A stretch of 45,898 bases of DNA from Nostoc sp. MG11 (lineage in GTDB: Bacteria > Cyanobacteriota > Cyanobacteriia > Cyanobacteriales > Nostocaceae). The DNA lies in NCBI RefSeq assembly GCF_014904695.1, contig NZ_JACXXN010000039.1:1-45898 (forward strand), read 5' to 3'. Below the pieces are notes generated by a model. That model was not told the origin of the DNA. It ran no database searches and saw only the letters and a list, made by a program, of their open reading frames with translations. Each line of letters starts with the position of its first letter. Position 1 is the first letter of the stretch. Of this stretch, positions 1-6,533 are shown piece after piece. A program made the translations under genes and the position numbers.

Positions 1-37
1 CAATTCGCAATTCGCAGTTCGCAATTCGCAATTGCGG
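1..37. repeat. Heptanucleotide tandem repeat (AATTCGC units)
   Basis: About five imperfect copies of a 7-base unit (AATTCGC, with one AGTTCGC variant). Short heptamer tandem repeats of this kind are common in Nostoc-type genomes. The same unit occurs in reverse orientation at 146-177, so the two arrays can pair as an inverted repeat around the intervening 110 bases. Confidence 0.85.
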
Positions 38-115
38 ACGTAATTGTAAATTGATTCATTCAGGGATACAAGCCCCTCAATTCATTGAGAAAAAAAATCC
101 GTAGTATCAATACTC

Positions 116-140
116 AAGCCCCCGCCTTAAGGCGTGGGGT
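116..140. mobile_element. Possible end hairpin of an IS200/IS605-type element
   Basis: A GC-rich palindrome (arms CCGCCTT and AAGGCG, flanked by C and G runs) sits next to the reversed heptamer array. Subterminal hairpins of this form mark the ends of IS200/IS605 elements in cyanobacteria. No tnpA or tnpB frame is present nearby, so this would be an end remnant or a small non-autonomous derivative. The IS assignment is from memory of such ends and is inference. Confidence 0.4.
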
Positions 141-145
141 AATAA

Positions 146-177
146 TTGCGAATTGCGAATTGCGAATTGCGAATTGG
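146..177. repeat. Heptanucleotide tandem repeat (AATTGCG units)
   Basis: Four copies of AATTGCG, the reverse complement of the unit in the array at 1-37. Together the arrays flank the hairpin at 116-140. Confidence 0.85.
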
Positions 178-289
178 TGTGACGAATCATTTATGTCTAA
201 ATCTTTAGTTTAATAGTTGAGCTTTTTAAATTAATTTGAAAATATAACCTACATCAAAAGCCAGCTATTCAAATAAAGGATTATTTAAA

Positions 290-601
290 ATGTTTGATGC
301 TAATTCCGCCAAATTAGTTGAAATCCTAGACCACTTTGGGTTTACAAAGGGAAGTTTCACAGGTGAATTAGAACGCATACTTTACCTCCTCCCAGGATAT
401 GAAAATTATCGTCTAGGCTTTAGATGGGTTAAAGATGATAATTTTTGTTCCGATGCAATTGAAGTTACTTTAAGTAAATGCTGGGGTGGATTAATCATGG
501 CCCAATGGCGTGTAGATTTATTTTTGTTTGGGCTAGTTTTGAGGCAAGCTCAGATGTTTGCTTCTGAATTGGAATCACTCGATGAAGTGGAGCATAGTTA
601 A
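290..601 (+). CDS. Hypothetical protein, 103 aa
   Basis: I do not recognise a family. The ATG is preceded by AAAGGA about nine bases upstream, a good ribosome binding site, which supports a real gene. The protein is acidic toward its C-terminus (ends in DEVEHS) and carries a hydrophobic stretch at about residues 66-84, too polar at its edges to be a sure membrane segment. It stands alone: the next gene on either side is on the other strand or is a relic. Confidence 0.6.
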   Translation: MFDANSAKLVEILDHFGFTKGSFTGELERILYLLPGYENYRLGFRWVKDDNFCSDAIEVTLSKCWGGLIMAQWRVDLFLFGLVLRQAQMFASELESLDEVEHS

Positions 602-682
602 AGTTAAAACGTGCTTGTTTGAAGCCCCTAGTAGTTCGCTCTCGTGAACTGAGCTGGGCAAAGGGAAAGAGGTAAAGGTGTT

Positions 683-1046
683 TTATCCCTTCCCCCTGCC
701 CCCTAGCTTCCCAAACACCTCGTTGAGAATTTGATTTACTTCGTCTTCTGTCGCTGGAGTATCCCAGGCTCCCTTAGATACCAAATTTTGTGTGTACTCT
801 TGAATCCAAATCTTCAAAAACTCTTTTTGTTCAACTCTGGCTCCTCTGGGTAATATTATTGTGACTGGAACTTGATTGAAAACCAGACTGCAAACTTCGC
901 ACGTTCCCAGACCAGGAACATGAGTTTTGAAAATTCTGTTGGACATACTCGACTGTTGCGGCACAGTAACCAGAAGGGTCAACAACAACTGCTGGATATT
1001 GATACGAACAATTGTTTCTCCTTTCTGGGAAGTTGTTTGACCTCAA
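683..1046 (-). pseudogene. Small protein gene, probably frameshifted
   Basis: Two overlapping minus-strand frames read as halves of one protein. The upstream frame (1046 downward) gives a segment with VVVDPSGYCAATVEY. The frame one base away gives GLGTCEVCSLVFNQVPV and an acidic C-terminus ending at 683. A small indel near 945, at the sequence reading GAGTATG, would join them. Neither frame has an ATG with a convincing ribosome site: both open at TTG. The family is unknown. Alternatively only the downstream frame is expressed, from an internal ATG at 946. Moderate to low confidence. Confidence 0.35.
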
Positions 1047-1114
1047 AATAATCGGCGTTGTTTAAACTTAACTGCGGGGTTAGTTTTTTGATTGAGTTTA
1101 AGAATGTTTGTTTC

Positions 1115-1561
1115 TTAAACTAAAACCTTAGTACTTAAAAAATCAAAAGATAGAACTTCGGAACTTGGTTGAAATAAAATAGAGGAATCGGTAATATAAG
1201 TTGTATCTCTTAATCTTTGGCGCTCCCACTCAGGATAAATGTAATTTTGCAACCAGCCAGTAAGCTCCCAAGAATACTTATTGTCTATCTGATTTAATAG
1301 TGCTATCGCATTCTTCTTGGATAAAAAATCAAACTTTTCTCCATACAACTCTAATGGAAAAGCCAGATTTTTTATCAGGCTTTCATATTTACTCACTCTG
1401 AAATTTGCTTGCGACTCCAAGCAATAGTTAATCACAGAAAAAGCTGCAACACTTAAATTTACAGCATTATCAGCAAATATAAAGCTCTCGCCATCTTTAT
1501 TTGATTCATAATCTATAGGTAGCCAAAAATCTATACAATAAAACTGATAATTAGTAGACAT
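1115..1561 (-). CDS. Hypothetical protein, 148 aa
   Basis: Unrecognised family. It starts at ATG (1561) with only a weak upstream GAAG. It is rich in aromatic and acidic residues, has no signal peptide or membrane segment, and looks cytosolic. The next 340 bases upstream are gene-free, so it has its own promoter if it is expressed. Confidence 0.55.
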   Translation of the reverse strand: MSTNYQFYCIDFWLPIDYESNKDGESFIFADNAVNLSVAAFSVINYCLESQANFRVSKYESLIKNLAFPLELYGEKFDFLSKKNAIALLNQIDNKYSWELTGWLQNYIYPEWERQRLRDTTYITDSSILFQPSSEVLSFDFLSTKVLV

Positions 1562-1903
1562 AAATTACTTCATTATTTAAAATCATAGCCAAATTCCACC
1601 TTGTTTCCCTGGACTAATGAATTTAAATTAAATTGCTTAAAATGGAATAACAATAAAGGGAAACTGGGTTAAAAAGATACCAGATGTGCTTGCAGTTTGA
1701 ATTCATCCTGTTAAAAACAGTACCATTATGCCTACTAGTTTATTTATATATCTAAAGGAGTAAATTGAAGGAGTTTATCGGAATTTTAAGTTATTTTTTA
1801 TACTAAACATTGAAAAAATTAAGAAGTGCAGATGCAGCCTGGGAGCAACGCTAAAAAGTGAGATCATGGTGAAGAGAGCAGGGGAGGTAGGGGAGGTAAA
1901 ACA
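1562..1903. other. Gene-free stretch
   Basis: AT-rich sequence with no convincing reading frame. Two ribosome-site-like motifs (AAAGGAG near 1752 and GAAGGAG near 1766) lead only to a 13-codon frame. The end, at 1860-1900, is purine-rich and supplies GGGAGG in front of the next gene. Confidence 0.6.
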
Positions 1904-2044
1904 ATGAATAAAGAAGCAATCAAAGATCATAAAAATTTGGGGATTTATAAAATTGCCTTTGAAGCGGCAATGAAAATTTTTGAGCTATCAAAGAAGTTCC
2001 CTGTGGAGGAGAGATATTCGTTAACTGATCAAATTCGTAGATCC

Positions 2045-2074
2045 GACGCTCGAAGACTCGCTAACGCTTCGCTA
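2045..2074. repeat. 30-base insertion in the four-helix bundle gene
   Basis: Thirty bases between the codons for IRRS and SRSVCAN. The sequence has the CGCTAACGCTTCGCTA composition of small dispersed cyanobacterial repeats. Being a multiple of three, it adds ten codons without a frameshift. Related sequence is seen at 39195-39275. Confidence 0.7.
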
Positions 2075-2118
2075 TCACGTTCTGTTTGTGCTAATTTAGC
2101 CCTTGAGCATGGAGACAA

Positions 2119-2222
2119 ATAAGAGGACAAGGGGCAGGGAGCAAGGGAGGGGAATGAAGAGAAAAAATAAGGGGTTTCAAATATTAATCCCCCTGCTCCC
2201 TGCTCCTTTTCTCCCTGCTTCT
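2119..2222. repeat. Hairpin-forming insertion of about 100 bases
   Basis: It lies between the codons for AWRQ and YEAAF. The left half carries GGGGCAGGGAGCAAGGGA and the right half CCCTGCTCCCTGCTCC, so it can fold back on itself. It contains no gene and resembles a miniature inverted-repeat element. This insertion breaks the frame. Confidence 0.65.
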
Positions 2223-2255
2223 TATGAAGCTGCTTTTATCGCTAAATTAAACGAT

Positions 2256-2282
2256 TGTGTTCGCGGAGCGTGTCGTAGACAG
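2256..2282. repeat. 27-base insertion in the four-helix bundle gene
   Basis: Twenty-seven bases encoding CVRGACRRQ between KLND and AEAAETQT. The core GCGGAGCGTGTCGTAGAC is typical of small dispersed repeats in Nostoc-type genomes. It is in frame. Confidence 0.7.
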
Positions 2283-2668
2283 GCTGAAGCAGCAGAAACC
2301 CAAACTGGGATTGAATTTGCTGTCAAATGCAACTACATGAATGTAGAAGTAGGACGAGAAGTTTATGCAAATTACAACCAAGTTTTATCCGGTTTGGTAA
2401 ATATGATTAATAATCCATCACCTTGGTTGAGAAATCACTAATCCCCCCCTGCATCCCCTGCTCCCCCTGCTGTTTCAGCATCTCACAAAATCGAGTTGCT
2501 CCCATGCAGCCTTAGGTCTATCCTGCTCAAAAAGCCGCCAGAAAAGCATAAAGGCATTCAGTCTTTAATTAAACCCAAGAATAGAGGTGCATATCTTTTA
2601 CCTGAAGGCTAGGAATGGCTGTAGTTGTGTGAAGATGTAGGAAAAACTAGAACCACTTCTTTGTGATA

Positions 2669-3370
2669 TTAACTTACAGGATAATATAACCCCGTATTTT
2701 TATTAAATTCCCACCCCATACCCGATTTATCCTTGCCCTTACACCAAGCTACAAAAAGCGGTGGGTGCAGCTTATTTCGCTGTTCACGTATAGTTTCTAC
2801 ACTAACACCAAGTCTTGTAGCCAAACCTTCTTCGGTTAGCGGTTGAATTCTTTGAGTAGAGCGTTGATAATACGAATTGTTGTACGATTTCTTAGTTTGC
2901 TTGAGTTGATTATTCAGATAATCTTGAATTTTAAGAATTGCTTCAGTCAACTGTTTGATTCGGGCTGCCATCCCCTCAATTTTTCGCTCCAAATCAGCGA
3001 GATTAGGGATTGCTCCGGTTTCATTGCTATTAGATTCACTTAACAACTGTGACTCTAAATGAGCAAGTCGTGAGCAAATATCCAATATCGTTTGATTCGT
3101 AGCGTTGGCGCTATTATTACTAGCAACCAAGTACTCCTCCAAGTACTCCTCAACCCTTGCCTTAATCTTAGAATCCAGGCGTTTATCTAAATCATTGCTG
3201 ACAATTTTATCAAGATCATCTAAAGAACCATCCAGGTAGCGTTTGATAAATTGGGTGAGCACGGCTGTTGCCGTCGTGTCTTTCGAGTTGCAACGGGCGA
3301 TAAACTGCGACCACATCTTTTGATCACAGTTGAAAGATGCCAGTTTCTTGTTTTTCCCTGTTTGGCTCAT
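2669..3370 (-). CDS. Plasmid-type DNA-binding protein, RHH-like N-terminus and HTH C-terminus, 233 aa
   Basis: Three parts are visible. Residues about 10-50 (ASFNCDQKMWSQFIARC, then TATAVLTQFIKRYL) look like a ribbon-helix-helix. Residues about 55-160 are a charged, coiled-coil-like region. Residues about 178-233 (LTEEGLATRLGVSVETIREQ) look like a helix-turn-helix followed by a WCKGKDKSGMGW segment. This architecture suits a plasmid maintenance, partition-adaptor or copy-control protein. An 11-base inverted repeat lies just upstream (3381-3447) and could be its operator. The function is inferred from architecture only. Confidence 0.6.
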   Translation of the reverse strand: MSQTGKNKKLASFNCDQKMWSQFIARCNSKDTTATAVLTQFIKRYLDGSLDDLDKIVSNDLDKRLDSKIKARVEEYLEEYLVASNNSANATNQTILDICSRLAHLESQLLSESNSNETGAIPNLADLERKIEGMAARIKQLTEAILKIQDYLNNQLKQTKKSYNNSYYQRSTQRIQPLTEEGLATRLGVSVETIREQRNKLHPPLFVAWCKGKDKSGMGWEFNKNTGLYYPVS

Positions 3371-3380
3371 ATCTGGCTCA

Positions 3381-3447
3381 TGTCTAGGTAAACCGGAACT
3401 GCCCGCGACCGAGTAAGCGCCAGGACTGGAAGATAGTTACCTAGACA
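3381..3447. promoter_or_regulatory. 11-base inverted repeat upstream of the RHH/HTH gene
   Basis: TGTCTAGGTAA at 3381-3391 and its exact reverse complement TTACCTAGACA at 3437-3447 are 45 bases apart and lie directly before the start of the minus-strand gene at 3370. The position suits an operator for autoregulation by a dimeric RHH protein. A partition site or recombinase core site are alternatives, as two tyrosine recombinases lie within 1 kb. Confidence 0.55.
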
Positions 3448-3464
3448 GTACCATGATTAGTGCG

Positions 3465-3734
3465 TTATTCCCTGCCTAACCCCGCATCAATCATCTTCGC
3501 CAATGATTCTGCGTTGAATCTCGTGAGCGATTCCGCCAATTGCTGAAAATAACTGTATTGTTCGTAGGCATAATCGCTTGGCTCTAACTCCAAAAGTTGA
3601 CAAAACTTAAAATAATCTGTCTGCCAGTTAAATTCTTCAATCGCCGTAGCAAATCTTTGGGCCAAATCCCTCGATTCAAAACTTGCTGCCGTTGGCTTGC
3701 CGTTATGATTGTAGGTACTGCCGCGCTCGGTCAT
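3465..3734 (-). CDS. Hypothetical protein, 89 aa
   Basis: No recognised family. It starts at ATG (3734) without a clear ribosome site. It is acidic and predicted helical, with no membrane segment. It is co-oriented with the RHH/HTH gene 95 bases downstream, and the 11-base inverted repeat lies in the gap, so the two may be expressed separately. The other flank faces the recombinase at 3838 divergently. Confidence 0.5.
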   Translation of the reverse strand: MTERGSTYNHNGKPTAASFESRDLAQRFATAIEEFNWQTDYFKFCQLLELEPSDYAYEQYSYFQQLAESLTRFNAESLAKMIDAGLGRE

Positions 3735-3837
3735 ACTGTTGCTACAAGATTGTGATGATAATATTTTTGTATTATTAGCGATTTTCCTCCGTCCCGCGTA
3801 AACTAAAAAATGCGGTGAAAATCACGGTGTATGGTAA

Positions 3838-4470
3838 ATGAAGCGCGATCGCCACGGCAAAGCAAAAATTCTCAGTCACGAGGAAATACAGTTGCTATTT
3901 ACCGACGGACTGAAAACGACCCGCGATCGCACCATATTTGCTACTGCCCTGTTCACTGCCGCGAGAATTAACGAAGTCGTCACTCTGCTCAGTGACGATA
4001 TATATGATGGTAAGGGAGGGGTGCGATCGCATCTTACGATTCGCAAGGCCAACACCAAAGGAAAGTTAGCAACTCGCTCCATTCCGATTATTGAAAATCT
4101 GCAAAACCTGCTGATACAGTACTATCCCCAATCTGGGGAAGTATATTTATTCCCTGGCAGATATGGGCAGGGACACATCGCCTCAGATTCCGCAGCCAAG
4201 GCATTAAGAAAAGCATGTGCTAATGTTGGATTGCAAGGGGTAAGTACTCACAGCTTTCGACGTACCGCATTAACACAGATGAGTGATAATCAAATTCCGT
4301 TGCGCGTCATTGCTGAAGTTTCGGGACACCGCAGTTTAGAGGAACTTCAGACATACCTGGAAGTTCGCCCGGCACAACTGGTAGGTGCGGTTTCGTCCCT
4401 CGCAATACTGCTCCCGGTAGCTGAGGCAGTGAAAAGCGACTTTTTACGTACTGCAAACTCAAAAGTCTAA
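3838..4470 (+). CDS. Tyrosine recombinase, catalytic domain only, 210 aa
   Basis: The catalytic set of the XerC/D-lambda integrase family is complete: Arg43 (AARINEV), a beta-hairpin Lys at about 74-76 (KANTKGK), His138 and Arg141 (THSFRRT), His164 (SGHRS) and Tyr173 (QTYLEV). The usual N-terminal SAM-like core-binding domain of about 100 residues is absent: the protein begins almost at the catalytic domain. Full-length relatives are about 300 aa. It would cut and join DNA through a 3'-phosphotyrosine. It converges with the full-length recombinase at 4526-5485. Possible roles are plasmid dimer resolution or integration. Confidence 0.85.
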   Translation: MKRDRHGKAKILSHEEIQLLFTDGLKTTRDRTIFATALFTAARINEVVTLLSDDIYDGKGGVRSHLTIRKANTKGKLATRSIPIIENLQNLLIQYYPQSGEVYLFPGRYGQGHIASDSAAKALRKACANVGLQGVSTHSFRRTALTQMSDNQIPLRVIAEVSGHRSLEELQTYLEVRPAQLVGAVSSLAILLPVAEAVKSDFLRTANSKV

Positions 4471-4525
4471 CTTCTCTATATATAAGGTAAGAAAACTTGT
4501 CTTTGGCATAACTTGGGTCTTTTAG

Positions 4526-5485
4526 TTAGCTCTTGCGGGGAATGTAAGTAATATCCAGCTTCTCCACAGCTTTACGTTTCGTTTCTTCTCCCCGACGGTC
4601 ATACTTGGAAGTTGTTGCAGGTGAGGTGTGTCCGGCTAACTTTTGCACAGTCACAATATCAGTTCCAGAATCTAGCAAGTCTGAGCAGAACGTCCGGCGG
4701 AAGTCATGAGGAGAGAATGGGTCTACGCCTGCTGAAGTTGCTCGTTTTCTCAAAATCAGTAATATCGCCTGGGGAGTCATGCGTCTTAACTGCACTTCTC
4801 CACCCTTGCGAATCGGACACAGTAACGGGCCTGGTTTCTTTCCCCGAACAGCAAGCCAGTCTCCCACCACAGCAGTTGCTACAGTTGGCAGATACACCGT
4901 GCGGTCTTTTCCACCCTTGCCACTACGCACTTCCAAACAATTAGTCTTGGCAAGAAAGTCTTTCAAGTCCAGGTTTACTGCCTCAGCCCGTCGTAACCCA
5001 GCCCCGCGCAGTATGGCAATCAGTGCTGCATCTCTTACTCCCTGCGGTGTGGTGTCATCCATGCACGCTTGCATCAACGCCGTAATTTCCTCTGGGGAGA
5101 GCGCCCTTCCCCTAAGTTTTTTTCTAACTTTCACCGATGGAAAATCCACAGCTTTAGCAAAATCAGTTGCGTCCATCAATTCTAGTCTATGCGCTTCAGT
5201 GAGAACTCGCCGCAAAGCACACAGCATTTTATTAGCTGTAGCCGGGGCGTATCGTCGCATCAAGGCAGTGCGAACCGCAGAAGTATGCTGGTAGCGCAAG
5301 GCTGACCAGTCTAGCGTCATCGCGTCACATTCTCCACTGGTTAACAAAGAAGCGATCGCATTTAGCGCTCCCTCCATCGTCGATTTTGAGCCTATTGCCA
5401 GCCCAGACAGATACACCGCCGCCGGGTGGAGAGTCAATGGCGGTGGAATGGTTAAGACCAGTGATTTAACTGTCTGGCGGCGCAT
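4526..5485 (-). CDS. Tyrosine recombinase/integrase, 319 aa
   Basis: A full-length family member. Residues about 20-115 form the SAM-like DNA-binding domain and about 125-310 the catalytic domain, with Arg165 or Arg166 (GLRRAEAV), Lys190/193 (SGKGGKDRTV), His260 and Arg263 (SPHDFRRT), His286 (LAGHTS) and nucleophile Tyr295 (SKYDRRG). It probably acts as a plasmid resolvase or integrase. It is tail-to-tail with the catalytic-only recombinase; the 55 bases between the stops leave room for a shared terminator, but I see no strong hairpin. Starts at ATG. Confidence 0.9.
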   Translation of the reverse strand: MRRQTVKSLVLTIPPPLTLHPAAVYLSGLAIGSKSTMEGALNAIASLLTSGECDAMTLDWSALRYQHTSAVRTALMRRYAPATANKMLCALRRVLTEAHRLELMDATDFAKAVDFPSVKVRKKLRGRALSPEEITALMQACMDDTTPQGVRDAALIAILRGAGLRRAEAVNLDLKDFLAKTNCLEVRSGKGGKDRTVYLPTVATAVVGDWLAVRGKKPGPLLCPIRKGGEVQLRRMTPQAILLILRKRATSAGVDPFSPHDFRRTFCSDLLDSGTDIVTVQKLAGHTSPATTSKYDRRGEETKRKAVEKLDITYIPRKS

Positions 5486-5629
5486 TTACTTATCAGAACA
5501 TACATTCTAGATAGTAATTTTCTCACCAATAGTGAATCGCCGATCGCTTATTTTCGTTAACATGGAACGCTAACGTCGTGACGAAGATATAACGCCTGCT
5601 TTTAGGAGTGAGTAGCCAGATGGCGAACG

Positions 5630-6484
5630 CTATGAAGATGTAGTGCATTCAAGCTCGATAAAACGTAACATTTTCTCCTCAAACTCTGTCAAATAAGGGC
5701 GCTTCAGTTCTCCCAGGTGTCTGAGAACAGCATCAGCAGCAGCTTCTAGATTGTCACTATCGCGCAGTTTGTTGATACGGGCGCTAAGTGATTGCATATC
5801 GTGGCATTCCGAATCGCTATAGTTCAGTGATTTCAAATGGTCTATCCTCACGGTGTATTCTCCATTCCACATTCTCAGGGTACAGCTAAAGTCATTGACT
5901 GCACTGACAATCGCCCAACACCCACCCTTGCCCCTCAGTTCAGGATTATCTTTAACAATAATCTGGCACACTTCGCCAATTTGGTAGGTGTTGGGTACTT
6001 GGGTGCGTTCCATAATACGCTGCACCACATCTTTGACAACCCTACCAGTTGGAATTTTTCCGCCAGCTTCTTGGACTGCGGCTTGCCATACCTCCCACTG
6101 TTCCTGTGGCTTTAGGCTTGTAATTGGTCGAACTTGTCCTTCACTGGTCGGCAGAATTTGTGTCCCATTTGTTGTCAAATCCTCAATCCCAGAATTTTGA
6201 CAACAAATTGTTGTCAAATTTTCGTAGACATCAGCTGCGGCAATTAAGTAATTCGACTTTTGGCGACTGTGACCAAAACGAACGCGGCAGTAATCTTCAA
6301 AAGTCTTGTGAGTTGAACGATACAGTCTGCGGTCGCGTAATTGCATTAACGCTTTGCCAGCTTCATAAAATGCCCTTTCTACACGGCGTTCTAGATACAG
6401 GCGATCACGTTCTTCTTGCTGGCTCAACTCGTCAAAATTGTCTAACTCAACAGCGATATCGGCTCTTTGCATTTCCTGAAGCAT
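5630..6484 (-). CDS. Conserved plasmid protein, paralog of the gene at 28463-29452
   Basis: The N-terminal third (residues about 25-90) is helical and charged, with ERDRLYLERRVERAFYEAGK and a THKTFEDYC motif. The C-terminal half carries RVVKDVVQRIMERTQVPNT and NPELRGKGGCW, both nearly identical in the paralog at 28463. The central part differs. It has the look of a ParB- or KfrA-like plasmid DNA-binding protein, but I cannot name the family. It sits 49 bases downstream of the replication gene on the same strand, so it is likely in the same operon. The longest frame opens at a TTG at 6502; I chose the ATG at 6484, though neither has a good ribosome site. Confidence 0.65.
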   Translation of the reverse strand: MLQEMQRADIAVELDNFDELSQQEERDRLYLERRVERAFYEAGKALMQLRDRRLYRSTHKTFEDYCRVRFGHSRQKSNYLIAAADVYENLTTICCQNSGIEDLTTNGTQILPTSEGQVRPITSLKPQEQWEVWQAAVQEAGGKIPTGRVVKDVVQRIMERTQVPNTYQIGEVCQIIVKDNPELRGKGGCWAIVSAVNDFSCTLRMWNGEYTVRIDHLKSLNYSDSECHDMQSLSARINKLRDSDNLEAAADAVLRHLGELKRPYLTEFEEKMLRFIELECTTSS

Positions 6485-6533
6485 AGTACTAACAGGCTCC
6501 AATTTGGGATTAAAAATTTGTGATCAAATCAGT

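Larger units (their letters stand above)
1904..2441 (+). pseudogene. Four-helix bundle protein (23S rRNA intervening-sequence family), disrupted
   Basis: The N-terminal part (AFEAAMKIFELSKKFP, then YSLTDQIRRS) and the C-terminal part (YEAAFIAKLND, AEAAETQT, GREVYANYNQVLSGLV, MINNPSPWL) match the four-helix bundle family first known from 23S rRNA intervening sequences, usually about 120 aa. GGGAGG lies ten bases before the ATG. Three short insertions interrupt it: one in frame at 2045-2074, one of about 100 bases at 2119-2222 that brings a stop and a frame change, and one in frame at 2256-2282. Without them the residues rejoin into a normal family member. The family's function is unclear; some members move with group-II-intron-like elements. 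Confidence 0.85.

Noticed and set aside
4612-5294. Two plus-strand frames of 110 and 171 codons
   Set aside because: They lie entirely antisense to the tyrosine recombinase with complete catalytic residues; their proteins are Ser/Arg/Pro-rich without structure.
5837-6486. Three plus-strand frames opposite the 5630 gene
   Set aside because: Shadows of a conserved plasmid protein that has a paralog in the window; no ribosome sites.
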